Below, one piece after another: positions 20,105-33,800 of a stretch of 64,000 nucleotides of DNA (position 1 is the stretch's first letter; the number at the start of each line of letters is the position of its first letter). Both the position numbers and the translations under genes were made by a program. Under the pieces are notes generated by a model that did no database searches, was not told the DNA's origin, and worked only from the letters and a program-made list of their open reading frames with translations. The stretch comes from Psococerastis gibbosa (Eukaryota > Arthropoda > Insecta > Psocodea > Psocidae). The DNA lies in the NCBI GenBank assembly GCA_963971405.1, contig CAXART010000011.1:62001-126000 (forward strand). Direction: 5' to 3'.

Positions 20105-23100
20105 TTTGGCTCATTGTATTGTACTTAACATTGAGCAATTGCTCCTGCGTGTTCATCGGTGTAAATGTAGCTAAAAAAAATTCATTCGACAAGAATAAGA
20201 AAATTAGCTATATACTTATTTTATTTTTTTTAAAGGTCTTGATATGACACGGGTGTCTTAATTTGGCTTATTTTGGCTCATTGTATTGTAATTAACATTG
20301 AGCAATTGCTTCTGCGTGTTCATCGTTGTAAATGTAGCTAAAAAAAATTCATTCGACAAGAATAAGAAAAATGGCTATTTACTTATTTTATTTTTTTAAA
20401 GGTTTTAAAAGGATATAGGTGTCATAATTTTGCTTATTTCGGCTCAATGTATTGTACTTAACATTGAGAAATTGTTCCTGCGTGTTCATCGGTGTAAATG
20501 TAGCTAAAAAAAATTCATTCGACAAGAATAAGAAAAATAGCTATTTACTTATTTTATTTTTTTAAAAGGTCTTATAAAGATATAGGTGTCTTAATTTTGC
20601 TTATTTATGCTCACTGTATTGTACTTAACATTGGCCACTTGCTCCTGCGTGTTCATCGGTGTAAATGTAGCTACAAAAAATTCATTCGACAAGAATAAGA
20701 AAAATAGCTATATACTTATTTTTTTTTTTAAAGGTCTTGATATGATATGAGTGTCTTAATTTTGCTTATTTTGGCTCATTGTATTGTACTTAACATTGAG
20801 CAATTGCTCCTGCGTGTTCATCGGTGTAAATGTAGCTAAAAAAAATTCATTCGACAAGAATAAGAAAAATAGCTATTTACTTATTTTATTTTTTTAAAGG
20901 TTTTAAAAAGATATAGGTGTCTTAATTTTGCTTATTTTGGCTCATTGTATTGTACTTAACATTGAGCAACTGTTCCTGCGTGTTCATCGGTGTAAATGTA
21001 GCTAAAAAAAATTCATTCGACAAGAATAAGAAAAATAGCTATTTACTTATTTTATTTTTTTTAAAGGTCTTAAAAAGATATAGGTGTCTTAATTTTGCTT
21101 ATTTAGGCTCACTGTATTGTACTTAACATTGACCACTTGCTCCTGCGTGTTCATCGGTGTAAATGTAGCTACAAAAAATTCATTCGACAAGAATACGAAA
21201 AATTGCTATATACTTATTTTATTTTTTTTAAAGGTCTTGATATGACACGGGTGTCTTAATTTGGCTTATTGTGGCTCACTGTATTGTAATTAACATTGAG
21301 CAATTGCTCCAGCGTGTTCATCGGTGTAAATGTAGCTAAAAAAAATTCATTCGACAAGAATAAGAAAAATAGCTATTTACGTATTTTATTTTTTTAAAGG
21401 TTTTAAATAGATACAGGTGTCTTAATTTTGCTTATTTTGGCTCATTGTATTGTACCTGACATTGAGCAATTGCTCCTGCGTGTTCATCGGTGTAAATGTA
21501 GCTAAAAAAAATTCATTCGACAAGAATAAGAAAATTAGCCATATACTTATTTTATTATTTTTAAAGGTCTTGATATGACACGGGTGTCTTAATTTGGCTT
21601 ATTTTTGCTCATTGTATTGCAAAAAACATTTAGCAATTGCTCCAGCGTGTTCATCGGTGCAAATGTAGCTAAAAAAATTCATTCGACAAGAATAAGAAAA
21701 ATAGCTAATTACTTATTTTATTTTTTTTAAAGGTTTTAAAAAGATATAGGTGTCTTAAGTTTGCTTATTTTGGCTCATTGTATTGTACTTAACATTGAGC
21801 AATTGTTCCTGCGTGTTCATCGGTGTAAATGTAGCTAAAAAAAATTCATTCGACAAGAATAAGAAAAATAGCTATTTACTTATTTTATTTTTTTTAAAGG
21901 TCTTAAAAAGATATAGGTGTCTAAATTTTGCTTATTTTGGCTCATTGTATTGTAATTAACATTGAGCAATTGCTTCTGCGTGTTCATCGTTGTAAATGTA
22001 GCTAAAAAAAATTCATTCGACAAGAATAAGAAAAATAGCTATATACTTCTTTTCTTTTTTAAAGGTCTTTAAAAGATATGGGTGACTTAATATTGCTTAT
22101 TTTGCTCAATGTACTGAATCTAACATTAGGCAATTGCTCCTGCGTGTTCATCGGTGTAAATGTAGCTAAAAAAAATTCATTCGATAAGAATAAGAAAAAT
22201 AGCTATTTACTTATTTTATTTTTTTAAAGGTCTTAAAAAGATATAGGTGTCTTAATTTTGCTTATTTAGGCTCATTGTATTGTACTTAACATTGGCCACT
22301 TGCTCCTGCGTGTTCGCCGGTGTAAATGTAGCTACAAAAAATTCATTCGACAAGAATACGAAAAATAGCTATATACTTATTTTTTTCTTATAAAGGTCTT
22401 GATATGATATGAGTGTCTTAATTTTGCTTATTTTGGCTCATTGTATTGTACTTAACATTGAGCAATTGCTCCTGCGTGTTCATCGGTGTAAATGTAGCTA
22501 AAAAAAATTCATTCGACAAGAATAAGAAAAATAGCTATTTACTTATTTTATTTTTTTTAAAGGTTTTAAAAAGATATAGGTGTCCTAAGTTTGCTTATTT
22601 TGGCTCACTGTATTGTACTTAACATTGAGCAATTGTTCCTGCGTGTTCATCGGTGTAAATGTAGCTAAAAAAAATTCATTCGACAAGAATAAGAAAAATA
22701 GCTATTTACTTATTTTATTTTTTTTAAAGGTCTTAAAAAGATATAGGTGTCTAAATTTTGCTTATTTTGGCTCATTGTATTGTACTTAACATTGAGCAAT
22801 TGCTCCTGCGTGCTCATCGGTGTAAATGTAGCTAAAAAAAATTCATTCGACAAGAATAAGAAAATTAGCTATATACTTATTTTATTTTTTTTAAAGGTCT
22901 TAAAAAGATATAGGTGTCTTAATTTTGCTTATTTAGGCTCACTGTATTGTACGTAACATTGACCACTTGCTCCTGCGTGTTCATCGGTGTAAATGTAGCT
23001 ACAAAAAATTCATTCGACAAGAATACGAAAAATTGCTATATACTTATTTTATTTTTTTAAAGGTCTTGATATGACACGGGTGTCTTAATTTGGCTTATTG

Positions 23101-24429
23101 TGGCTCACTGTATTGTAATTAACATTGAGCAATTGCTCCAGCGTGTTCATCGGTGTAAATGTAGCTAAAAAAAATTCATTCGACAAGAATAAGAAAAATA
23201 GCTATTTACGTATTTTATTTTTTTAAAGGTTTTAAAAAGATACAGGTGTCTTAATTTTGCTTATTTTGGCTCATTGTATTGTACCTGACATTGAGCAATT
23301 GCTCCTGCGTGTTCATCGGTGTAAATGTAGCTAAAAAAAATTCATTCGACAAGAATAAGAAAATTAGCTATATACTTATTTTATTTTTTTTAAAGGTCTT
23401 GATATGACACGGGTGTCTTAATTTGGCTTATTTTGGCTCATTGTATTGCAATTAACATTTTGCAATTGCTCCTGCGTGTTCATCGGTGCAAATGTAGCTA
23501 AAAAAATTCATTCGACAAGAATAAGAAAAATAGCTAATTACTTATTTTATTTTTTTTAAAGGTTTTAAAAAGATATAGGTGTCTTAAGTTTGCTTATTTT
23601 GGCTCATTGTATTGTACTTAACATTGAGCAATTGTTCCTGCGTGTTCATCGGTGTAAATGTAGCTAAAAAAAATTCATTCGACAAGAATAAGAAAAATAG
23701 CTATTTACTTATTTTATTTTTTTTAAAGGTCTTAAAAAGATATAGGTGTCTAAATTTTGCTTATTTTGGCTCACTGTATTGTACTTAACATTGAGCAATT
23801 GCTCCTGCGTGTTCATCGGTGTAAATGTAGCTAAAAAAAATTCATTCGACAAGAATAAGAAAATTAGCTATATACTTATTTTATTTTTTTTAAAGGTCTT
23901 GATATGACACGGGTGTCTTAATTTGGCTTATTTTGGCTCATTGTATTGTAATTAACATTGAGCAATTGCTTCTGCGTGTTCATCGTTGTAAATGTAGCTA
24001 AAAAAAATTCATTCGACAAGAATAAGAAAAATGGCTATTTACTTATTTTATTTTTTTAAAGGTTTTAAAAGGATATAGGTGTCATAATTTTGCTTATTTC
24101 GGCTCAATGTATTGTACTTAACATTGAGAAATTGTTCCTGCGTGTTCATCGGTGTAAATGTAGCTAAAAAAAATTCATTCGACAAGAATAAGAAAAATAG
24201 CTATTTACTTATTTTATTTTTTTAAAAGGTCTTATAAAGATATAGGTGTCTTAATTTTGCTTATTTATGCTCACTGTATTGTACTTAACATTGGCCACTT
24301 GCTCCTGCGTGTTCATCGGTGTAAATGTAGCTACAAAAAAATCATTCGACAAGAATAAGAAAAATAGCTATATACTTATTTTTTTTTTTAAAGGTCTTGA
24401 TATGATATGAGTGTCTTAATTTTGCTTAT
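20105..24429 (+). repeat. 26-monomer tandem duplication, unit 1
   Basis: About 4,325 bp repeated directly head to tail at 24430-28754. The offset is 4,324-4,325 at every landmark checked: 20188/24512, CTTCTTTTC at 22047/26372, GTGCTCATCGG at 22811/27137, and the odd ACAAAAAAATCATTCG shared with a copy one unit on (24340/28666). Unit 1 starts about 590 bp beyond the retrotransposon, which was therefore not included in the duplication. Edges were placed where flanking monomer types stop matching, good to about 100 bp. Confidence 0.8.
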
Positions 24430-27400
24430 TTTGGCTCATTGTATTGTACTTAACATTGAGCAATTGCTCCTGCGTGTTCATCGGTGTAAATGTAGCTAAA
24501 AAAAATTCATTCGACAAGAATAAGAAAATTAGCTATATACTTATTTTATTTTTTTTAAAGGTCTTGATATGACACGGGTGTCTTAATTTGGCTTATTTTG
24601 GCTCATTGTATTGTAATTAACATTGAGCAATTGCTTCTGCGTGTTCATCGTTGTAAATGTAGCTAAAAAAAATTCATTCGACAAGAATAAGAAAAATGGC
24701 TATTTACTTATTTTATTTTTTTAAAGGTTTTAAAAGGATATAGGTGTCATAATTTTGCTTATTTCGGCTCAATGTATTGTACTTAACATTGAGAAATTGT
24801 TCCTGCGTGTTCATCGGTGTAAATGTAGCTAAAAAAAATTCATTCGACAAGAATAAGAAAAATAGCTATTTACTTATTTTATTTTTTTAAAAGGTCTTAT
24901 AAAGATATAGGTGTCTTAATTTTGCTTATTTATGCTCACTGTATTGTACTTAACATTGGCCACTTGCTCCTGCGTGTTCATCGGTGTAAATGTAGCTACA
25001 AAAAATTCATTCGACAAGAATAAGAAAAATAGCTATATACTTATTTTTTTTTTTAAAGGTCTTGATATGATATGAGTGTCTTAATTTTGCTTATTTTGGC
25101 TCATTGTATTGTACTTAACATTGAGCAATTGCTCCTGCGTGTTCATCGGTGTAAATGTAGCTAAAAAAAATTCATTCGACAAGAATAAGAAAAATAGCTA
25201 TTTACTTATTTTATTTTTTTAAAGGTTTTAAAAAGATATAGGTGTCTTAATTTTGCTTATTTTGGCTCATTGTATTGTACTTAACATTGAGCAACTGTTC
25301 CTGCGTGTTCATCGGTGTAAATGTAGCTAAAAAAAATTCATTCGACAAGAATAAGAAAAATAGCTATTTACTTATTTTATTTTTTTTAAAGGTCTTTAAA
25401 AGATATAGGTGTCTTAATTTTGCTTATTTAGGCTCACTGTATTGTACTTAACATTGACCACTTGCTCCTGCGTGTTCATCGGTGTAAATGTAGCTACAAA
25501 AAATTCATTCGACAAGAATACGAAAAATTGCTATATACTTATTTTATTTTTTTTAAAGGTCTTGATATGACACGGGTGTCTTAATTTGGCTTATTGTGGC
25601 TCACTGTATTGTAATTAACATTGAGCAATTGCTCCAGCGTGTTCATCGGTGTAAATGTAGCTAAAAAAAATTCATTCGACAAGAATAAGAAAAATAGCTA
25701 TTTACGTATTTTATTTTTTTAAAGGTTTTAAATAGATACAGGTGTCTTAATTTTGCTTATTTTGGCTCATTGTATTGTACCTGACATTGAGCAATTGCTC
25801 CTGCGTGTTCATCGGTGTAAATGTAGCTAAAAAAAATTCATTCGACAAGAATAAGAAAATTAGCTATATACTTATTTTATTATTTTTAAAGGTCTTGATA
25901 TGACACGGGTGTCTTAATTTGGCTTATTTTTGCTCATTGTATTGCAAAAAACATTTAGCAATTGCTCCAGCGTGTTCATCGGTGCAAATGTAGCTAAAAA
26001 AATTCATTCGACAAGAATAAGAAAAATAGCTAATTACTTATTTTATTTTTTTTAAAGGTTTTAAAAAGATATAGGTGTCTTAAGTTTGCTTATTTTGGCT
26101 CATTGTATTGTACTTAACATTGAGCAATTGTTCCTGCGTGTTCATCGGTGTAAATGTAGCTAAAAAAAATTCATTCGACAAGAATAAGAAAAATAGCTAT
26201 TTACTTATTTTATTTTTTTTAAAGGTCTTAAAAAGATATAGGTGTCTAAATTTTGCTTATTTTGGCTCATTGTATTGTAATTAACATTGAGCAATTGCTT
26301 CTGCGTGTTCATCGTTGTAAATGTAGCTAAAAAAAATTCATTCGACAAGAATAAGAAAAATAGCTATATACTTCTTTTCTTTTTTAAAGGTCTTTAAAAG
26401 ATATGGGTGACTTAATATTGCTTATTTTGCTCACTGTACTGAATCTAACATTAGGCAATTGCTCCTGCGTGTTCATCGGTGTAAATGTAGCTAAAAAAAA
26501 TTCATTCGATAAGAATAAGAAAAATAGCTATTTACTTATTTTATTTTTTTAAAGGTCTTAAAAAGATATAGGTGTCTTAATTTTGCTTATTTAGGCTCAT
26601 TGTATTGTACTTAACATTGGCCACTTGCTCCTGCGTGTTCGCCGGTGTAAATGTAGCTACAAAAAATTCATTCGACAAGAATACGAAAAATAGCTATATA
26701 CTTATTTTTTTCTTATAAAGGTCTTGATATGATATGAGTGTCTTAATTTTGCTTATTTTGGCTCATTGTATTGTACTTAACATTGAGCAATTGCTCCTGC
26801 GTGTTCATCGGTGTAAATGTAGCTAAAAAAAATTCATTCGACAAGAATAAGAAAAATAGCTATTTACTTATTTTATTTTTTTTAAAGGTTTTAAAAAGAT
26901 ATAGGTGTCCTAAGTTTGCTTATTTTGGCTCACTGTATTGTACTTAACATTGAGCAATTGTTCCTGCGTGTTCATCGGTGTAAATGTAGCTAAAAAAAAT
27001 TCATTCGACAAGAATAAGAAAAATAGCTATTTACTTATTTTATTTTTTTTAAAGGTCTTAAAAAGATATAGGTGTCTAAATTTTGCTTATTTTGGCTCAT
27101 TGTATTGTACTTAACATTAAGCAATTGCTCCTGCGTGCTCATCGGTGTAAATGTAGCTAAAAAAAATTCATTCGACAAGAATAAGAAAATTAGCTATATA
27201 CTTATTTTATTTTTTTTAAAGGTCTTAAAAAGATATAGGTGTCTTAATTTTGCTTATTTAGGCTCACTGTATTGTACGTAACATTGACCACTTGCTCCTG
27301 CGTGTTCATCGGTGTAAATGTAGCTACAAAAAATTCATTCGACAAGAATACGAAAAATTGCTATATACTTATTTTATTTTTTTAAAGGTCTTGATATGAC

Positions 27401-28754
27401 ACGGGTGTCTTAATTTGGCTTATTGTGGCTCACTGTATTGTAATTAACATTGAGCAATTGCTCCAGCGTGTTCATCGGTGTAAATGTAGCTAAAAAAAAT
27501 TCATTCGACAAGAATAAGAAAAATAGCTATTTACGTATTTTATTTTTTTAAAGGTTTTAAAAAGATACAGGTGTCTTAATTTTGCTTATTTTGGCTCATT
27601 GTATTGTACCTGACATTGAGCAATTGCTCCTGCGTGTTCATCGGTGTAAATGTAGCTAAAAAAAATTCATTCGACAAGAATAAGAAAATTAGCTATATAC
27701 TTATTTTATTTTTTTTAAAGGTCTTGATATGACACGGGTGTCTTAATTTGGCTTATTTTGGCTCATTGTATTGCAATTAACATTTTGCAATTGCTCCTGC
27801 GTGTTCATCGGTGCAAATGTAGCTAAAAAAATTCATTCGACAAGAATAAGAAAAATAGCTAATTACTTATTTTATTTTTTTTAAAGGTTTTAAAAAGATA
27901 TAGGTGTCTTAAGTTTGCTTATTTTGGCTCATTGTATTGTACTTAACATTGAGCAATTGTTCCTGCGTGTTCATCGGTGTAAATGTAGCTAAAAAAAATT
28001 CATTCGACAAGAATAAGAAAAATAGCTATTTACTTATTTTATTTTTTTTAAAGGTCTTAAAAAGATATAGGTGTCTAAATTTTGCTTATTTTGGCTCACT
28101 GTATTGTACTTAACATTGAGCAATTGCTCCTGCGTGTTCATCGGTGTAAATGTAGCTAAAAAAAATTCATTCGACAAGAATAAGAAAATTAGCTATATAC
28201 TTATTTTATTTTTTTTAAAGGTCTTGATATGACACGGGTGTCTTAATTTGGCTTATTTTGGCTCATTGTATTGTAATTAACATTGAGCAATTGCTTCTGC
28301 GTGTTCATCGTTGTAAATGTAGCTAAAAAAAATTCATTCGACAAGAATAAGAAAAATGGCTATTTACTTATTTTATTTTTTTAAAGGTTTTAAAAGGATA
28401 TAGGTGTCATAATTTTGCTTATTTCGGCTCAATGTATTGTACTTAACATTGAGAAATTGTTCCTGCGTGTTCATCGGTGTAAATGTAGCTAAAAAAAATT
28501 CATTCGACAAGAATAAGAAAAATAGCTATTTACTTATTTTATTTTTTTAAAAGGTCTTATAAAGATATAGGTGTCTTAATTTTGCTTATTTATGCTCACT
28601 GTATTGTACTTAACATTGGCCACTTGCTCCTGCGTGTTCATCGGTGTAAATGTAGCTACAAAAAAATCATTCGACAAGAATAAGAAAAATAGCTATATAC
28701 TTATTTTTTTTTTTAAAGGTCTTGATATGATATGAGTGTCTTAATTTTGCTTAT
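24430..28754 (+). repeat. 26-monomer tandem duplication, unit 2
   Basis: Second unit of the 4,325-bp duplication. It keeps the conversion tract of unit 1 (AATTAAC...CTTCTGCG...ATCGTTG at 26279-26316, matching 21954-21991), so that change came before the duplication. Few differences were seen, for example TTAAGCAATTG at about 27118 against TTGAGCAATTG in unit 1, and AAGGTCTTTAAAAG at 25390 against AAGGTCTTAAAAAG. Confidence 0.8.
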
Positions 28755-29054
28755 TTTGGCTCATTGTATTGTACTTAACATTGAGCAATTGCTCCTGCGT
28801 GTTCATCGGTGTAAATGTAGCTAAAAAAAATTCATTCGACAAGAATAAGAAAAATAGCTATTTACTTATTTTATTTTTTTAAAGGTTTTAAAAAGATATA
28901 GGTGTCTTAATTTTGCTTATTTTGGCTCATTGTATTGTACTTAACATTGAGCAACTGTTCCTGCGTGTTCATCGGTGTAAATGTAGCTAAAAAAAATTCA
29001 TTCGACAAGAATAAGAAAAATAGCTATTTACTTATTTTATTTTTTTTAAAGGTC

Positions 29055-30860
29055 TTAAAAAGATATAGGTGTCTTAATTTTGTTTATTTAGGCTCACTGT
29101 ATTGTACTTAACATTGACCACTTGCTCCTGCGTGTTCATCGGTGTAAATGTAGCTACAAAAAATTCATTCGACAAGAATACGAAAAATTGCTATATACTT
29201 ATTTTATTTTTTTTAAAGGTCTTGATATGACACGGGTGTCTTAATTTGGCTTATTGTGGCTCACTGTATTGTAATTAACATTGAGCAATTGCTCCAGCGT
29301 GTTCATCGGTGTAAATGTAGCTAAAAAAAATTCATTCGACAAGAATAAGAAAAATAGCTATTTACGTATTTTATTTTTTTAAAGGTTTTAAAAAGATACA
29401 GGTGTCATAATTTTGCTTATTTTGGCTCATTGTATGGTACTTAATATTAAACAATAGCTCCTGCGTGTTCATCGGTTTAAATGTTGCTAAAAAAAATTCA
29501 TTCGACAAGAATAAAAAAAATAGCTATTTACTTATTTTATTTTTTTTAAAGGTCTTGATATGATAAGGGTGTCTTAATTTTGCTTATTTTGGCTTAATGT
29601 ATTGTACTTAACATTGAACAATTGCTCCTGCGTGTTCATCGGTGTAAATGTAGCTAAAAAAAATTCATTCGACAAGAATAAGAAAAATAGCTATATACTT
29701 CTTTTTTTTTTTAAAGGTCTTTAAAAGATATAGGTGTCTTAATTTTGCTTATTTTGGCTCAATGTATTGTACTTAACATTGGTCACTTGCTCCTGCGTGT
29801 TCGCCGGTGTAAATGTAGCTTAAAAAAATTCATACGGCAAGAATACGAAAAATAGCTATTTACTTATTTTATTTTTTTTAAAGGTCTTGAAAAGATATGG
29901 GTGTCTTAATATTGCTTATTTTGTCTCACTGTACTGAATCTAACATTAGGCAATTGCTCCTGCGTGTTCATCGGTGTAAATGTAGCTAAAAAAAATTCAT
30001 TCGATAAGAATAAGAAAAATAGCTATTTACTTATTTTATTTTTTTAAAGGTCTTAAAAAGATATAGGTGTCTTAATTTTGCTTATTTAGGCTCATTGTAT
30101 TGTACTTAACATTGGTCACTTGCTCCTGCGTGTTCGCCGGTGTAAATGTAGCTACAAAAAATTCATTCGACAAGAATACGAAAAATAGCTATATACTTAT
30201 TTTTTTCTTATAAAGGTCTTGATATGATATTAGTGTCTTAATTTTGCTTATTTTGGCTCATTGTATTGTACTTAACATTGAGCAATTGCTCCTGCGTGTT
30301 CATCGGTGTAAATGTAGCTAAAAAAAATTCATTCGACAAGAATAAGAAAAATTGCTATTTACTTATTTTATTTTTTTTAAAGGTTTTAAAAAGATATAGG
30401 TGTCTTTATATTGCTTATATTGGCTCATTGTATTGTACTTAACATTGAGCAATTGTTCCTGCGTGTTCATCGGTGTAAATGTAGCTAAAAAAAATTCATT
30501 CGACAAGAATAAGAAAAATAGCTATTTACTTATTTTATTTTTTTTAAAGGTTTTAAAAAGATATAGGTGTCTTAATTTTGCTTATTTTGGCTCAATGTAT
30601 TGTACGTAACATTGAGAAATTGTTCCTGCGTGTTCATCGGTGTAAATGTAGCTAAAAAAAATTCATTCGACAAGAATAAGAAAAATAGCTATTTACTTAT
30701 TTTATTTTTTTAAAAGGTCTTATAAAGATATAGGTGTCTTAATTTTGCTTATTTATGCTCACTGTATTGTACTAAACATTGGCCACTTGCTCCTGCGTGT
30801 TCATCGGTGTAAATGTAGCTACAAAAAATTCATTCGACAAGAATAAGAAAAATAGCTATA
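29055..30860 (+). repeat. Higher-order block E, copy 3
   Basis: Third relative of 8700-10500 and 14524-16324. It shares the CGGTTTAAATGTTG landmark at 29473 and GTCTTTATATTG at about 30405, and is followed, like copy 2, by the GACACGGG-type monomer at 30840-31000. That monomer contains the site equivalent to the retrotransposon insertion point and is unoccupied here. A short foreign tract at 29772-29804 replaces the expected variants and is described under findings. Confidence 0.75.
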
Positions 30861-33800
30861 TACTTATTTTATTTTTTTTAAAGGTCTTGATATGACACGG
30901 GTGTCTTAATTTGGCTTATTGTGGCTCACTGTATTGTAATTAACATTAAGCAATTGCTCCAGCGTGTTCATCGGTGTAAATGTAGCTAAAAAAAATTCAT
31001 TCGACAAGAATAAGAAAAATAGCTATTTACGTATTTTATTTTTTTAAAGGTTTTAAAAAGATACAGGTGTCTTAATTTTGCTTATTTTGGCTCATTGTAT
31101 TGTACCTGACATTGAGCAATTGCTCCTGCGTGTTCATCGGTGTAAATGTAGCTAAAAAAAATTCATTCGACAAGAATAAGAAAATTAGCTATATACTTAT
31201 TTTATTTTTTTTAAAGGTCTTGATATGACACGGGTGTCTTAATTTGGCTTATTTTGGCTCATTGTATTGCAATTAACATTTTGCAATTGCTCCTGCGTGT
31301 TCATCGGTGCAAATGTAGCTAAAAAAATTCATTCGACAAGAATAAGAAAAATAGCTAATTACTTATTTTATTTTTTTTAAAGGTTTTAAAAAGATATAGG
31401 TGTCTTAAGTTTGCTTATTTTGGCTCATTGTATTGTACTTAACATTGAGCAATTATTCCTGCGTGTTCATCGGTGTAAATGTAGCTAAAAAAAATTCATT
31501 CGACAAGAATAAGAAAAATAGCTATTTACTTATTTTATTTTTTTTAAAGGTCTTAAAAAGATATAGGTGTCTAAATTTTGCTTATTTTGGCTCATTGTAT
31601 TGTACTTAACATTGAGCAATTGCTCCTGCGTGTTCATCGGTGTAAATGTAGCTAAAAAAAATTCATTCGACAAGAATAAGAAAATTAGCTATATACTTAT
31701 TTTATTTTTTTTAAAGGTCTTGATATGACACGGGTGTCTTAATTTGGCTTATTTTGGCTCATTGTATTGTAATTAACATTGAGCAATTGCTTCTGCGTGT
31801 TCATCGTTGTAAATGTAGCTAAAAAAAATTCATTCGACAAGAATAAGAAAAATGGCTATTTACTTATTTTATTTTTTTAAAGGTTTTAAAAGGATATAGG
31901 TGTCATAATTTTGCTTATTTCGGCTCAATGTATTGTACTTAACATTGAGAAATTGTTCCTGCGTGTTCATCGGTGTAAATGTAGCTAAAAAAAATTCATT
32001 CGACAAGAATAAGAAAAATAGCTATTTACTTATTTTATTTTTTTAAAAGGTCTTATAAAGATATAGGTGTCTTAATTTTGCTTATTTATGCTCACTGTAT
32101 TGTACTTAACATTGGCCACTTGCTCCTGCGTGTTCATCGGTGTAAATGTAGCTACAAAAAATTCATTCGACAAGAATAAGAAAAATAGCTATATACTTAT
32201 TTTTTTTTTTAAAGGTCTTGATATGATATGAGTGTCTTAATTTTGCTTATTTTGGCTCATTGTATTGTACTTAACATTGAGCAATTGCTCCTGCGTGTTC
32301 ATCGGTGTAAATGTAGCTAAAAAAAATTCATTCGACAAGAATAAGAAAAATAGCTATTTACTTATTTTATTTTTTTAAAGGTTTTAAAAAGATATAGGTG
32401 TCTTAATTTTGCTTATTTTGGCTCATTGTATTGTACTTAACATTGAGCAACTGTTCCTGCGTGTTCATCGGTGTAAATGTAGCTAAAAAAAATTCATTCG
32501 ACAAGAATAAGAAAAATAGCTATTTACTTATTTTATTTTTTTTAAAGGTCTTAAAAAGATATAGGTGTCTTAATTTTGCTTATTTAGGCTCACTGTATTG
32601 TACTTAACATTGACCACTTGCTCCTGCGTGTTCATCGGTGTAAATGTAGCTACAAAAAATTCATTCGACAAGAATACGAAAAATTGCTATATACTTATTT
32701 TATTTTTTTTAAAGGTCTTGATATGATATGAGTGTCTTAATTTTGCTTATTGTGGCTCACTGTATTGTAATTAACATTGAGCAATTGCTCCAGCGTGTTC
32801 ATCGGTGTAAATGTAGCTAAAAAAAATTCATTCGACAAGAATAAGAAAAATAGCTATTTACGTATTTTATTTTTTTAAAGGTTTTAAAAAGATACAGGTG
32901 TCTTAATTTTGCTTATTTTGGGCCATTGTATTGTACCTGACATTGAGCAATTGCTCCTGCGTGTTCATCGGTGTAAATGTAGCTAAAAAAAATTCATTCG
33001 ACAAGAATAAGAAAATTAGCTATATACTTATTTTATTTTTTTTAAAGGTCTTGATATGACAAGGGTGTCTTAATTTGGCTTATTTTTGCTCATTGTATTG
33101 CAAAAAACATTTAGCAATTGCTCCAGCGTGTTCATCGGTGCAAATGTAGCTAAAAAAATTCATTCGACAAGAATAAGAAAAATAGCTAATTACTTATTTT
33201 ATTTTTTTTAAAGGTTTTAAAAAGATATAGGTGTCTTAAGTTTGCTTATTTTGGCTCATTGTATTGTACTTAACATTGAGCAATTGTTCCTGCGTGTTCA
33301 TCGGTGTAAATGTAGCTAAAAAAATTCATTCGACAAGAATAAGAAAAATAGCTATTTACTTATTTTATTTTTTTTAAAGGTCTTAAAAAGATATAGGTGT
33401 CTAAATTTTGCTTATTTTGGCTCATTGTATTGTACTTAACATTGAGCAATTGCTCCTGCGTGTTCATCGGTGTAAATGTAGCTAAAAAAAATTCATTCGA
33501 CAAGAATAAGAAAATTAGCTATATACTTATTTTATTTTTTTTAAAGGTCTTGATATGACACGGGTGTCTTAATTTGGCTTATTTTGGCTCATTGTATTGT
33601 AATTAACATTGAGCAATTGCTTCTGCGTGTTCATCGTTGTAAATGTAGCTAAAAAAAATTCATTCGACAAGAATAAGAAAAATAGCTATTTACTTATTTT
33701 ATTTTTTTAAAGGTTTTAAAAGGATATAGGTGTCATAATTTTGCTTATTTCGGCTCATTGTATCGTACTTAATATTAAACAATTGCTCCTGCGTGTTCAT

